Positions 1 through 13,583 of a stretch of DNA of 64,000 nucleotides are shown piece after piece (the first letter of the stretch is position 1; the number at the start of each line of letters is the position of its first letter). Under the pieces are notes generated by a model that was not told where the DNA came from, did not search any database, and saw only the letters and a program-made list of their open reading frames with translations. Location of the stretch: the NCBI GenBank assembly GCA_013399695.1, contig VXAU01000943.1, positions 110,845-174,844 on the forward strand. The letters run 5' to 3'. This DNA comes from Formicarius rufipectus. Lineage: Eukaryota; Chordata; Aves; Passeriformes; Formicariidae. The translations under genes and the position numbers were made by a program.

Positions 1-188
1 AGGCCATTTTTCTCAGCATGATACTGAGTGGATAAGTAAGTCAATTATTTTTGTGTTTTTCAGCTTCTGCAATCTTTAACTGTATAAAGGAAAAATGGTG
101 TGTGGGGGGGAAGAGCTGTGTTTTGGAATTGCACTTCAAGATTAGATAGTATGGTACACAGAAGAGCATTTTAATAAATCAGATCTCG

Positions 189-258
189 GTTGGTTTGTGT
201 GGTGGGTGTGAAAAAAACAACCAAAAAAAAAAGAGAAAATGGGGGAAAAAAAAAATCC
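189..258. repeat. G/T-rich to A-rich low-complexity tract
   Basis: A short G/T segment runs into A-rich sequence with two runs of about ten A, interrupted by GGGGG. It is simple sequence with no coding sense. It belongs with the other keto-rich and A/C-rich tracts scattered through the window. Confidence 0.7.
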
Positions 259-1998
259 CACAAACATTTATCCTGCTAGTTATGCTGAAGAATTGCCAGG
301 CATATTAAAACAGAACTTAGCATTTCTTTTTGTTAGGCAGCAACTAAAACTATGTAGTGTCAAATGTTTAAAAAAATTATAAAGTTTTAAATAATTCTAA
401 ATCCTTTTTTGTTGTTTTTTAATAAAACCCCAAAGTCTAACCTCATTGGGATGTTACTGGTGGCTTGACCAATTGTTCATATCAGTTCAGTAAATATTTT
501 TATGCTCTTATTTCAAGATATTTGCTACACTTCAGTGCCCTGCATTGTACTAGTGCAGCTCCAGATATGATTGATAGGAGCTGAAAATTGGTTACAATGA
601 GTTCCATCAATTTAAAGATGTGCTTAAAGGTGTTATGTCCAGCAACACAGGAACATATGTTGGCAGCTATCATTTCAGCCATAGGCCATTCAGGGGCTGA
701 ACAGAGACATCCTGGAGAAAGTGACTATTTTTTTTTCCCCCCCAACTGACTTTGGTTACAATTTTAAGTATTATAAGAGTGGAATACATTACTCCAGCTC
801 TAATTTAGCAGAAGTACAGCATAAAACATGTCCCTGTTATATTGACAAGCTAAGTGACTGAATAAAACCATGATGTGGAAGACAGCAGACCAGTGCAATT
901 CTAAGCAGCAAGGCTCATATGTGCTTAAAAGGCTTTGGGGGTTCTTCCTGGTTTGCTGTGTAAGTCTGTGTGTTGAGGGATCTTTTTTAATATTTATTTA
1001 TTCATTTAAGCTGTTAGTTCTGTCACTGAATTTAGGATTACATTACCCACTGTGTCCTTCACTAGATTTCCATCCAGGCCTGTAAATGAAGGCTAATTTG
1101 GTGCCTGTGAAACTCTACAATGTTGTTTGTGATCAGTGGGAACTTCTAAGCCTTTGAAGTGGTGGTAGGTCTATCAGGAGGAAGAATCTAACTCTGATGT
1201 TCTGTACAGTGTCTTCCTTGTCCAATGTTGTGCCATAAGATTCATGAGAGTTCAGGATCATTGTGATACCACATGTGGTATTTCTACTTTAATTTCATGC
1301 TGAAGGAGTTATGCCATGTTCTGCTGGTGGAGCTTTCCTTTGTAATAACATCAGTATAAAATACATAAGGTTATCTTTATTTTAAAATGCAGTATCTAAT
1401 GTTATTTCCACCTGGAATGTTAAGGACAGAAGCAGATCCTATGATTTGTGTGGGGTTTTTTTCCCCTTAAAAATGAATTCTGTGCCAAGGCTTTGTCTGT
1501 AATGAGTAGGTAGATCTATGCAGCCCATTGAAATATAGTTGCTATTGAATATAGATATGACTCTTGCATTGTAGATATGACCAGAATGCAAATGACAATG
1601 CAATGAACGTAAATCATGCTGATATAGTAGTCCCTCATATTTTATTAAATTCTTAGAAAAATGGATTTAATGAGTACTTCTTTTAAAATTATCAAAGCAT
1701 GCACTGTTAAAACCGGGAAGTTCTTATAGAGAGAGTTCAATACTAAATTGGCTTTCATTGAAATGGTAGAGGGGAAAAAATCAATTATAGCAGTCATATT
1801 ATCTTTCAAGTATGTCCAGTAAAGTCAGCTAATGTATCTAATTTATCCTTTATGGAAATACTGTTTAAGTGTACTGGAATGCTCTTAAACACAGGAAATA
1901 CTAAAGTGATTAAGATTTTATTTTGTAGGAAATTCTCAGTTTATGAATGCATAAGCAGCCTAAATTGAAAAAAGTGTGGATTTTCCTTCTTCTGAAAG

Positions 1999-2038
1999 GA
2001 AAAAGAAAACAAACAAACAAAAAAATCCCAAGCAAACC
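1999..2038. repeat. A/C-rich tract with CAAA repeats
   Basis: Three or so tandem CAAA units are followed by poly-A and CCC. Read on the minus strand this is the same TTTG and GGG vocabulary as the many plus-strand G/T tracts, here in the opposite orientation. Confidence 0.7.
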
Positions 2039-3271
2039 TGTAACTGCCACTATCATTGCTTGATTGAATATCCTTAATTATTATATACTGCCTGAGGTAA
2101 TAGATTTGGAAAACTTTTTCTTCTTGCTCATTTCTCACTCCTCCTAACCTTGCCTTGAAATAATGCAGTGGACACATTTATTTATCAAAGTATGTCAGCC
2201 AGCAAATTTTACTTAAACATTCTGCACTTTTTTCATCCTTGATTTGCCCCATATCCTTTTTTCTAAGGGAACCACAAGTAAGGTAAAATTAGGCACCCTC
2301 TTGTGCCCGTAACATTTGTACTGGAAGATTATATTGGCAAATCTTATCTACTCTGTTTTTTTGAGGTGGTGTGATTCTTTGCCTCCCCCCTATTTGAAAT
2401 ATTTTCCAGAAAGAAAAACAAGTTTATTGGGAAGTGCTCTAAATTAAGATTTGAAGTGACTGGTCTTGCAATCTGATATTCTATTTTATGAGCCATCAGA
2501 ACAGTTCACAGACAAACAAGGGAACAGCAGAGAAAAAAAAATATTGAAAATCATTTGCAGGGTAAGGGATATTAAAAAACAGTAGGGAATAAGGTGGGAG
2601 GTGAGACCAACTCAATAGTCCATAAGCAGGAGTACAGTGATGTATTTTCCCTTTTAACTCCCTGTTTCTATGTCCATGCTTGCAAGCATATATAAGTAGA
2701 AACAAGTTGTAATATATGTCCTCAAGCAGTGAAGTCAAGAATTAATGGAAGCGTTATTTTATACTCTGTTGACAATATGTGACATATTGTCCCTTATGTA
2801 AAGGTTAAAATGGCAAATGCATGTAACTCAAATGGATTAGTTGCACTTATTCATTTACCTGCTGGAATATATCACTGCTGCTGCTCGATTCCTAGGAGCT
2901 CTGCTGTTCACCGGGATGCCTTGATACCTGTGTATCCATAGGAGTTTGCCTGGAGGTTTACAAATCAAGATAGGCATTGACATTTCCAGCCTTAGAAAAT
3001 TGCTGCTCTATGTCTATGTGAATAAATTCTGACCTAGTTTCCGAGAACATATTTAGTCCAATGAGCAAGGTTTTTATTCGTGAATACACTTCATCACTGT
3101 TCAAGAAGTATGCCTGGGCTATTGGGTTGATACTACTGTTTTTCTGATCCTCATGTAGTTTTATAATCTTCTTCTAATTGCACGAATTATATGAATATAA
3201 GGGGGCAAAGAGGGGAAAAAAACATTGCAGAAAATAAATGTGATTTAGGCTGTTTTTTTGTTACTTATTTT

Positions 3272-3345
3272 GAAGTTTGTTTGGATTTTTTGTGGTTTGT
3301 TTGTTTTGTTTGGGTTGTTTTTGTTTGGTTTGGTTTTTGTTTATT
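3272..3345. repeat. G/T-rich low-complexity tract
   Basis: About 75 bp made almost only of G and T, with TTTG, GGTTTG and TTTTTTG words. It is one of at least ten such plus-strand tracts in the window. The open frame that crosses it is explained by the lack of A, and so of stop codons, in the tract. Confidence 0.8.
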
Positions 3346-6300
3346 TTCTCTGTTCATGTTCTGCAACACAGATTACTTGTCAAATAAATTCAGAGTACCT
3401 TTCCAGACTGTAAAGGAACAAGTCATTGGAGAGAAGTTCGTAATCTGTCCTAGAGCTTTTTGCTCTTGTTTCACGGTCAAGTATTACTAACACACTATCT
3501 TAGCACTAAACTAAGCAAACAAGAGAAAAATATATAGGTCAGGTAAGGGAAAACTCAGGGCTGGGAATGTCTCTGTGGTCTAATGTCTTCCACTCTTCAG
3601 CCCTTGGAATGGTAAAATCAACAGGCAGGAAACTTCTGGGCACAGCTCTTCCCTAGGCATGTTGGTTTTGCATTATTGGTTATACATTTCTCCATCTGGG
3701 ACTCTCAGTATGGAATGCTCCCCTGAAAGTGAGCTCTCATGTTACTGCTGCCCATGAACTGAGGAGTTTGGTTGGTCAGTTGCTTTTCTTAAAACACAGG
3801 GGTGATCTTTGCATCTCTCTGTTACAGTATCTTAATGGTGAGGTGAAACTCCCAGGATTATTCATGCCTTAGCCGATGTTACAGGTACTGCTGGAAGTGG
3901 GTTGAAGTACGTGGCGTCTCTAAATTCAAGTCATTGGATTAGAAGGGAAAAAGAAAAAATATTTTAAAGCTTACCCCTTAAAATGTTCAACCAGAGTGGA
4001 GAGAACTTGGATTTCCATTGCTGCTCTGAAGTCTATGTGTCTCTTTAATGCTGAGTATTCTAACAGCCAGATGAACTGGCTGGAGCAGTGTAGGGATAGA
4101 CATGGGCAGCTGTCATGACTTGTAGAAGAGCAGAGACTGTTCAGGTTGATCTGCAAAAAGCATCTTTACATTGCAACATTGCAGACTGAACTGTTTAAGA
4201 GGACTAGGACACACCAAATTAATGACGAGAGACTAAGGTCTTTCTGAATTATAGATACTGAATTACTGAAAACCTTTTCAGTGCTCCTGAGCTTTGATTC
4301 ACCAAACTTCTGAAAAGTTGAAGTGTGTGAAAGACAGATCACTTCCAACTGACTTTATTACCAGCACTTCAGTGTTATTGAATTCACTACTCACTGTTCC
4401 TTGTTCCTTACTTGTCCAGATCTCTGTATCTGCTCTCCAAACACTATGAAAAGGCAAAGTGGAAGTGCCATCCCAAATGATATCATTTTACACAATATCA
4501 AAAAATTTAGTTCAGTGAATATTTTAAACAGGTAGGATATATAGTCTCTGATAGAGCTTTTGGGTTGCTTTGGTTTTTTTGTAGTTTTTTTTTTTATTTT
4601 TAGCTTAAGGAGAGTATGGTTTGTACAAGCATTTCTGGAGAAAGCAAATCAAAATATGTAAAAGATATGGATTAAATAGAATTGTTCTTCTGTTTCAGTA
4701 GGCTTAGTATTCTGTATAATGTCTTTATTTTTAGTATCTGCAGTAAAATATGCAATTAAAATGAAAAATTTTTACAATGCCTCATGTAGTGTGCAGATGG
4801 TATATTTACCCCCATCCATATGCTTGTCCTTTCAAGGACATCCCTCTAGGTATGTTGCCTTCATAGAAACCAATTCATTTTTTGAAAGAGGTGGTCTTTA
4901 AAATTTCATTTTATCAAAATAAACTGGTTCTCTTGAGTATAAAATGTTTGCCAGAAACTAGTTTTCTTCATTTTTCATTTAAATCATCATTTTTCATTTT
5001 GTGGCCAGGACTGTTTGTAAAGGCCAAAGAAACAATTGCTAACTGTGCATCATATGTAAGAGTTGGATAGAATTAGCATTCCTGTCTTATCTGTGGAGTG
5101 TTTTGGCCCTAAGCTTCCAATGAATTCCAAGTAAATGGACAACTATTTCCCCACAGTAGAAAATGAGCCTGGGGAAAAGTGAGGTCGAGTTACTTACAGC
5201 TCGTTTCTGTGTCATGTTTTTCTTTTTGCATGTGTGTGGCCTAGCAAAGTTGGTTTTGCTTGCTTTCTCTTCTAGTATCTTGTGATGATGTGGTAAGAAA
5301 CTTTAGTGACTTGAACCTACAATATCCTAAGGCTACTCAGCTGTGTTTAGGAGAACGCAGGTCTGTAAATTGACTTCAGGTAAGTGAGGAAACATAGGAA
5401 GCAACAGAAGGAGCAAATAACCTGCCTTATTTAATAGAACAAATATTTAATAAATAGCTAAAGCTCTGTAATCCATACAAAGAAGTTTTAGGCTGTATTC
5501 TGGTCTGCTGCTGCTCAAAGAGATAAAAAAAAAAAAAATCACTTTCTAAAAGGAATTAAATCTTAGCTGTAGTATTTTGAGTTCATGTCTGCATGAGGTG
5601 CAAAGATACAGTGGCAAAAAGACCACAAGTATAACACAAGACTTTTGGACCTGGGAGATGATTTCACTGTTTCAAATAGTGCTAAAATGCCAAACAAAAT
5701 AAATATTTGACAAGGAAGGATCAGAAAATCTATAATATTGGGGTGCAAGTGAAGAATCATATACCTACCAAATGTATCACATGCCTGATGGCTCCAATAA
5801 AACACCAAGCATCCATGCAAGAAAAACCTAAGGGCAGAATTATCCAAGCCAGCAACATAAAGAAGTAGGGCCAAATAAATGCTCGAATAATTATAATTGT
5901 CTTGATCATTTTTAGTTTGTGCCACAAACTCCCTTCAGCAGTTCAGTTTTATTTATTGAACTGTCTTTCCATTTCTGACAATGTCACTGGTAAAGAAAAT
6001 GAAGTTGCTATCACAGACTTTATTGATACTGAATTGATCTGTAATAATCAGTTTATGCTCAGGAAATGGTTTAACATGTAGCTTCTGTTTTCTGGAATAC
6101 TGTTGTATGACCTTGCTAGAGGTGCAGTTGCTGCTGGGGAAGGAATAGACCCTGTACACTCTGTGTTCTTTTGCCCTTCTGAATCGTTTCATTTTTGATT
6201 AAGTAGAGTTTGTTAAATCAACTTAGCTTATTATGTGGATGACACTATAGTCCTATTTGAAGAAAATTAGCCTCTTTATGCTGAAATAAATTATGTATCA

Positions 6301-9300
6301 GGAGACAAAATAATAAATCCACAACCTCTACATGAATGCATGTGTTTGTACATAACCATAGCATTGCAAAGCTATTGGAAAATTGCTTTGCTGGAGAACA
6401 GATTTCTCCCAGTATGATTTTATGTATACTCTAGGAATATAGTTACTGAGATATAAAAGCACAAAACCCCCACCCCAACCACAAAAGCAGCACTAACAAG
6501 GCTATTCAGTTTTCCTTTTTGGAAATGTTGTGTATCAGTTCTTAAAGACAATGAGCTCGAAATTTAAAGGAAACTTAACATCACAATCTGTGGTCTGGTC
6601 AGGAACTCTTAGGAGATTAATGTCCTTCATGGCTGGAGTAAGTGAAAGACTTATTGTGGACTTGGTCTTTTTTCTCTCTAGGGAGAATTAAGACACTAAA
6701 AATAAATTGCCCATGTCATGAAATACAGAAAACCTGGGATGAGCTTTAGTTAAACTCTCATATCCTTGCTTAATGCTGCTCTGAACTGTCCTACAACCTT
6801 AGCATACATGTTTACCCTTGTTACTGTTTTGTGTTTCACATATAAAGACTGTCTTTTCAGGTTGTTTTGGTTTGGGGTTTTTTTGAACTTTAATATCAAT
6901 TATAGGATATGGCTCTATTTTTTTCTTCTTTAGTCAAAATTGGCACCAGAAAGCCTTTTATGATATACATATCTTTACTTATTTGGTGTTTGGATCGTAT
7001 ATGTACTGTGTGGGTGGTTTTGCAGTAATTTTTTTAAACTTTACTGAAAAATTGTGTTGGAGGAAAAAACCACAGATATTATTGAAATGAACACTACATA
7101 GAAAGACACGTCAAAGAAGGGCTGCAGTTTCAGGCACTGTGACTGCAAACATGTCCCTACAACAGGTATTTGTGTGTTTGTAGGTTGGGTTATTTTAAGT
7201 TTTTGTTGTTTTTTTTTTTTCTTCACACACTGATGCCAAAATATTATTGGGACACTAGTGATATTTTGTACTTTGCAGCAAAGGATAATGATGTCTCTCC
7301 CCAGGCAGTCTTCCTGCACACCAATTGTGGGATCAGTACCTGACACCCACTAGTACAAAGAGTGGTTAGGACCTGCTGCTGCTACTCTTTCTTGATGTCC
7401 TTGGAACAACAATTATTTTATCTCAACAAAATTCCCTCCTGAGAACCATAAATCAGCACTGATCTTATAATCAGACTAGCTGCAATTTGCTTTAGAGAGG
7501 AAAGAGCTGCCCTCCTGGAAGGGGGGAGAGTGAAGAGAAAGATGAGTTGTGATTTATCTGCACCTTTTCTGTTCCAGCTGTCAAAATAGAGAGGGCATTG
7601 TAGGTGCAGCCAGAGATGAGGTACCAACTCCCTGGTAGGATCCTACACTGGTCTAAATAATTATTTTAGCTCTCTGGTCTAAAGACAAGACTCACATCAG
7701 AGTGCTTTTACTCAGGTTTTCGTAAACCAGGGAAGTTGTTTGTACTAAATTCAGGCTCTTATTCTGGGACAAAACAGGTTTCAGAAGGTGCCTGTCTTTG
7801 CTATTGAATATTAGATATTCCAAGTTGAATCCCCTTTCATCATTCCTTCTCAGCTTTTGCTTTTCTGCATCCTTAGTTAACTTACTGTTATGGTGTTCTC
7901 TGTAAACAGAGACTGAGACATTTATCAATTTAGAATCATTTTTATAAAGTTGGTTCAGCAGATGGGGAATTCTGATATTTTTCTAGGGCTTCTGAAAATG
8001 ACACAAGTGAGTGGTAAAGTTTTAAGATATTGGAGGATATGTAGTGTGGATGTGGATTCTGGTTATGTTTTAAGGTGTTACTGTAGTTTTCATCATTGCC
8101 AAACACAAATTATTATTTATCTTTGACAGCAGAATGTCAGCTGTAAAATCAAAAGATCCACTTCTAGCAAAAGCCTCCTGTCCTCTGCACTTCATCTAGT
8201 TCAGAAATTGAAATAATAAGGCCATAATAGCTAGTTTTTAGGAGACTGAAAATATGAAGAGTAATGATCTATATACAGAAAAAGTTGAGGGGGGTTGGTT
8301 TGTTTTTCTCCCTGTTTCTGTAGTGCCACCATGTTTCAGTGTCTTGGAAGTTTCCTTTGAGAGCCTGAAAACATGTTCTTCAGAAGCACCAAGTATCTTC
8401 TGAGTGACTTGTTGAAGTCCTGTGATTCTTACGTCTTCCTGTGAGAAACAACAAATACAACAAATGTATTCGGAGGAATAAAGACACGTCTTTTAAGTAA
8501 TGTAGCTCTTCAAATTAAAAAGGAGGTGCTGAAAACAAGTATTAACTTTTTACTTCTGAGACGTAGACAATTCAAATAATTCCAGAGATTGTGGACAGGA
8601 GTTAGTGGGAAAAGGAACAAACTGTTGTGTGCCCGTGTTCTTCTGTCTCTGAGACTGCAGTTTGACAAACAGAGAATACCTCAAAGCACAGCTGCCTTCA
8701 CAAGCTGTTCCCTGTCAGTGGATTTTCACTGAAACCCCTGCATTCTAGTACAGGTAAACATGTTTTAGTACAGTAACTCCTGCAGCTGGGGGAACTGGGA
8801 GGTAAAAACCACAGTTCTGTGAACACCCATGGCAGGTGATCTGCCACAATGTTTAATGACAGTCTAATGGGAATATGAAGCACAAGGAAAGTAAAAATTC
8901 CTTAGCAAGATAGTCTTTACTGCAGACTGTGTATATATTTTGGCATCTTGTGGATTTGTTTCCATTTTGACTAGTCTGTGTTTTCATTGTTTGAAAGGTT
9001 CTTTGGAGTTGAGAGTTGATGTAAAGGTTTTGTTTGTTTCTTTCTTTCTTTCTTCATTTATGCATTTCCAGGTGGTCTGAATGGAGAGCACTATTTTTTC
9101 CCAGACAGTTGTGAATTAGCAAATATGTAGTATGAGCTTACAGCAGGAAGCAATACTGTCACTACTAGAATTTCCTCTAGTTTTCCAGTTGTTTGCTGCC
9201 TTTACTCTCAAATACAATGGGCAAATGGTGTATACACCGTATTAGGTCAGTGCATCCTTCTGAATGGTTGTTACAGGCATTAGTAAAGAGTGGTACTTAA

Positions 9301-11410
9301 GCACTTTGTAAACTGAGATGACTAATGGATGATTCTAAGTGTGAGGGATTAAACATTTGTATCAGGAAGGCAAATGTAAGAAAAATAAACTATGTACAAT
9401 GGAGTTATTAGGGTTTTTCTTTTTAATGTAAAAAACATATAGACTTTCTGAGAGAAATATTTAAACCTGCTCAGCCTCTAGGTTTCTGTTTGTTGGGTTT
9501 TTTTGTCCTGTAGATTTTCTTTTTCACCCTAGTAAGTATGGAAATGCAGGTAGTGGATTCCTGTTTGTTTAGCCACGTTTTCCAAAGAGACCTGCTGAGC
9601 TCCCTCACTGGAAACCAGTGCTTGTAGTTTGTCTGCCTCTTCAAGATGCTGCCTGAAACCTGTGGAATTATAAATGTTTCTTGCTGGCTGAGGTGCTTCC
9701 TTTCTTTGCCTGACACCATAGCAACCAAGGTACATGATGAGCTGGAAGTAACTGTCTCTTCATGTATGATATAAAAAAGCAAAATGTAGGTTTGTTTTTA
9801 ATGGAAGAAGAGTTGTCAACTCAGTCTTTCCTATTTGTTCATCTAATTGCAAATTTGTGTTTACTTCAGACTGTTAACTTCAGGCTGTTATTATGAATAA
9901 ATCTTTGGTCTGAGGTTTATACATGGTAAGATAGGAGAGAAGATAATAGTAAGTCTCAGGGTAACTTTCTTTTGAGAAGTTTTGTACTAGGTTTTCTTTA
10001 GTTCCTGTTTTAGCTGTATGCAAAAGAAATTATAAAAGAAAGTCAATGGGATGTTTATAAAAATACAAATTACAGTGTCCAGATTATCAATAACAATCAG
10101 TTAGCTTCTTAAAGAAAATATGCATGAGAGTGTAAAAAATAGTGACTGCAAAGTGCAGGAAATGTGATTCAGATTTGTTGGAACAGCTTTTTCATAGCTT
10201 GTCTTGTGTTCTATTTAGCAATTATGTTTTCCTAATTATGAGAAAAATGCTTAAATAGAAATTTAAAAAAATATATTTTTAATATAAGCAAAGGTGAATT
10301 ATTTTTATTAGCAGGTTTTTTTTGGATAATTTCCTAGTTTAAACTGGAGAAACGGGTCTTCATGTGGTGATCACGAAGCCCACATCTCTTTTTTTTATTT
10401 CCCAGTACTGTGTACTTTAATGTACAGGATATGTGTTTTAAGTGAGGAGGTGGAAATTGGAAAGCTTTTTTCAAGCACTGTGTAGGAAAGACCAGACTGA
10501 AAATATATGCACATTATGACTGTGAAATCAAAGGCTCTCTCTGCATTAGCAAGTAGTCTGGTGTGCAGGAAGGGGGCAGTTGATTGTGCTGGTATTGAGG
10601 ACCCAACACTCATGCTTTGTGCCTGTTTGAAAGCTTGGTTTTGTATTAGCTTTAGTTTTGAGGACTGGAGCATCTGTCAGAGGGTTGGAGAGCAGTGCAG
10701 GTGTTCTTGAGGTACATCTGGTTTAGTTTCACCTTAAAGGAATCTATTTATGCCTTTCAAGATTGCTGAAAGTTGTGAGCCAAAGCTTTGGAAGTGGGAA
10801 TGAACAGATTTGGTCTAAGAAAGTACTCCTCCTCTAAACTGATGTAGTTTCATAGGATCCACCCAGACACAAGTGTGTATTGAAGTTTGATTCTGATCAA
10901 ATTTTGTGTTCTAATAACAAGGAACTTGTCATAAACAAGGAGTTTTAACTAAAGATAAACATAATGCTTCTATAAGAATTGTACTGATCTTTTTAATGTT
11001 TTTGGTGAGCAATTAGCAGAGGAATCTCAGAGCAAAGGATGTAAGCCTGACTTTGCCCAAGTCTGCTGTGAACTCTTGGTGTCTTGAGAGGCTTGTCCAG
11101 AGTTCTGAGAGGTTGCCCTTTCCCCTTCGGCTATGGTTCACCTGCCAGAAAACTGTTCTGGTGGTTGGCTGGCCCTATTTCAGATGTCCTGGGGGTTTTA
11201 CTTCCACAGTCTTGATGGAATTGGGGAACAGCTCATCCTGTCTGCTAACATCTGAGGTTTATCTTCCCCCTTGCATTTCTAAACTTTTAATAATTTACTA
11301 TTTTTAGTCTTGGCTTTATCTCTTCCCTTTTTCTCTTCCTCTTTGTTGATTATAATGATTTTTATTTTTTTTTTCATCTGTGAGGGGAATGTGTGCTGTG
11401 AGTTCTAGCT
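3346..11410. other. AT-rich non-coding stretch, no gene seen
   Basis: About 8 kb of sequence without a supported gene. The longest frame is a 120-codon minus-strand frame at 5563-5925 that shows no known domain, repeated motif or plausible splice structure. Low-complexity content includes a poly-T stretch near 4584-4595, a G/T tract at 6859-6887, poly-T at about 7208-7220 and a (TTTC)4 run at 9037-9052. No mobile element is recognisable by eye. Confidence 0.55.
9037..9052. repeat. (TTTC)4 microsatellite
   Basis: Four perfect TTTC units, preceded by TTTG units. It is short and of no evident function. Confidence 0.85.
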
Positions 11411-11500
11411 TCTTTGGGTGGTTTGTGTTGGGTTTTTTTGTTTGTTTGTTTGGGTTCTTTTTGTTTTAATTTGTTTTTGTTTGTGGATTTGTTGTGGGAT
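11411..11500. repeat. G/T-rich low-complexity tract
   Basis: About 90 bp of TTTG, GGG and poly-T words with only a few A. It contains three tandem TTTG units and a TTTGTGG word. Open frames crossing it are a compositional effect. Confidence 0.8.
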
Positions 11501-12529
11501 TTCTTTAACCCCTTGAATAAGTATCAGATCTCAAAGGCAAGGCAAATAGATAAAGGCAAAATGCTACCCCCTGCGCACTGTGTCAGATTACGTAGTGCAA
11601 AAATAGAAGGGTGGAGAGGCTTTTGGCTGCTTTGCTTATTCCTATGTTCTGCATCCCCTTTTGGCTGCAGCAAGACTTGTGGGAACAGGCAATGTGTGAT
11701 AATGGAGAAGAATCCGTTCCCAGTTTCCCTGTTCCAGGGGCAGAAACAGCTCAGGCAGAATTGTTCCATGCAATGTGTGACAGAGAGTTTAGATTATGTG
11801 AGGGACATTCCTTAGGGCCTCAGTGTGATGGGAAACTATTCCCTCTGATGACAGGACTCAGTCCTGAGTGTGACATAACAGTAGTGTTGGACTGGGCTTC
11901 TTTGTGAGAAGAGAAAATACTAGAAAAGTTGACTATCAATCTTCCATGCCTCACCCATAAGTATTTAGGAAGAATGGGATTTATTTCAGTTATGTCTTTG
12001 AATACAGGAATTTTCTGTGAAAAGAGCATAAAATTTATATCTGAAAATACAGTATGCACACACTCTTCAGCCTGAGCATTCTTTCAGGTAGGCATTATAT
12101 TCACATTTTGGTCCTACACACTTGGAAGAGTCTGCAAAAAGTCAGTCTCACGGAGTGATAATATTAAACAGTGAAGCATACAAGCACAGTGATCTCCAGA
12201 GACAACTGGAAATCCAGAGGGAATACACCCATGTTAGCTGCATGACAGTGCCAGCAGGATCTCTGTTATGAGAAAACAAACTTGCCAGATGTTTGTATCT
12301 GAAATATACGCCAAGCCACTAAGACATCAGAATGATTATTGTGTCAGAGCAAAGGCCTTTACAGTACCTAAATTCTGCATCTTTACCACACAGATAAAGG
12401 TGTATTTCAGTAAAGAGTAACTAATTAAAGCGGGGTAAAGTTATACCTTCTCATTTTGTGATGATGATACCCTCTAGAAGCAGACCCACCAACTAAAAGA
12501 TGACCTTCAATGTATTTTGGAGGGTGTGC
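11501..12529. other. Non-coding stretch, mildly GC-richer centre
   Basis: The part from about 11,600 to 11,900 is less AT-rich than its surroundings and carries overlapping frames of 98-133 codons on the plus strand. None resembles a protein I know. No repeat family was recognised. It could be an old repeat or an unannotated exon, and I cannot tell which. Confidence 0.4.
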
Positions 12530-13324
12530 TGCTGTTGTGGTTTAACACTATATTCATAATGTGGAGACTAAATGGAGATGGATGCCAAAACACTTTAACT
12601 GCATGTGCTGACTCTTGGAGTGAAAGGATTGCTGTGCCTTGCAGGAGAAATGGTGGTCTGGCCCAGAAGTTGTGCGTCAGCATAAGGATTTCTGCCATAC
12701 TATGCTCAGCCTGATTGCAGGGCTGCAGGGTCCCCTGGGCATGTCTGTTTGCTTTATATCATCTGGAGTCTCTTTTGTTCTCTCCTGTGTACCCTGGGAA
12801 TCTCTTAGATACCCTATAGTGTCTCCTTTAACTGAAGGTTGTGTGTCTCCAGGAACATGTCTGAATGTCTATTCAGTTTTTCTCCCTGAGAACCATTTCC
12901 CACCCCGCTCCTGCCCCTGTGGTGGCTGTTGTTGCTCACACATGAGTGCTATGGTGCCATGGGCAGCAGTTCAGCCCACATTGGTGTGGTTATCCCAGAG
13001 TAGGAGCCACTTATGGCTGGTACAGGCATAGTCTCCTTCCTTGTGGATCACTTGGCAACTCCGGACCATTCAAATTCTGCTGCTTTTGCCCAATATATTT
13101 CACCAAAACGTTTATATAAAATGTTTTCTAGAACAATAACTCTTCAATAACTGAACCTATCTAAATCAGAAATACCTAAGGACAGATAGAAAACCAGTCA
13201 CAGAGTGAAGTAAGGCTCCTGTCTGTAGCTGTGGTGGTGGTTTTCATCTGATCGAAGCACAGAATCCAGGCTCTCTGAGTCTAGTACAGTGCCACTAGAT
13301 CCTGATGCTGCCTCTTCTGTTCAC
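12530..13324. other. GC-richer unidentified block next to an LTR
   Basis: The block is clearly richer in G and C than the sequence on either side, notably 12,600-13,060, and directly precedes the truncated LTR at 13,325. At 12,533-12,546 it has TGTTGTGGTTTAAC, which closely resembles the reverse complement of the 3' end of the LTR family found in this window. That could mark the edge of an inverted or rearranged copy. The 130-codon plus-strand frame at 12,639-13,031 shows no retroviral motif I can identify. An internal remnant of an endogenous retrovirus is possible but not shown. Confidence 0.3.
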
Positions 13325-13583
13325 AAGAGGTGAACTGTGTTGTCTTCCCAAGTAACCATTGCATGATGGCAGTATGCTTTCCTGGAGGTGGCTGAACACT
13401 GCCTGTTCATGGGAAGCAGGGAATTAATTCCTTGTTTTTCGTTGCAGGTGTGCATGGTTTTTACTTTCCTTATTAAACTGTCAACCTGTGAGTTTTCCAG
13501 CTTTTACCCTTCCAATTCTCTCCCTGGGGAGTAAGCAAGTGGCTCCGTGTTACTTGGTTGCTGGCTTGAGTTAAACAATGGCA
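13325..13583 (+). mobile_element. Avian ERVL-like solo LTR, 5'-truncated
   Basis: This is the 3' half of an endogenous-retrovirus LTR in plus orientation. It shares ordered blocks with the other copies here: AAGTAACCATT at 13,350-13,360 also occurs at 48,539-48,549, and GTAAGCAAG near the 3' end matches GTGAGCAAG at 48,732 and 63,169. An ATTAAA hexamer at 13,472-13,477 sits where the LTR polyadenylation signal is expected. The copy ends in GTTAAACAATGGCA, a decayed form of the family's 3' terminus. The 5' half with the promoter is missing or too diverged to see. No primer-binding site or gag-like sequence follows. The family assignment is from memory of avian LTR sequence, and I give no database name. 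Confidence 0.75.
13472..13477 (+). promoter_or_regulatory. ATTAAA polyadenylation signal of the LTR
   Basis: This variant poly(A) hexamer lies about 105 bp from the LTR 3' end, in the position occupied by the signal in this family. The equivalent site in the 48.2-kb copy reads CTTAAA and is lost. Whether it is still used is unknown. Confidence 0.4.

Larger units (their letters stand above)
1..3271. other. AT-rich non-coding stretch, no gene seen
   Basis: No open frame here exceeds about 80 codons and none resembles a known protein. The stretch holds short low-complexity tracts: a G/T then A-rich patch near 189-258 and an A/C-rich patch at 1999-2038. I see no recognisable mobile element, RNA gene or promoter. 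It reads like intron or intergenic DNA of a bird. Confidence 0.6.

Noticed and set aside
5563..5925. 120-codon minus-strand frame with hydrophobic segments
   Set aside because: Hydrophobic stretches come from T-rich codons. No family was recognised, and it has no support beyond openness.
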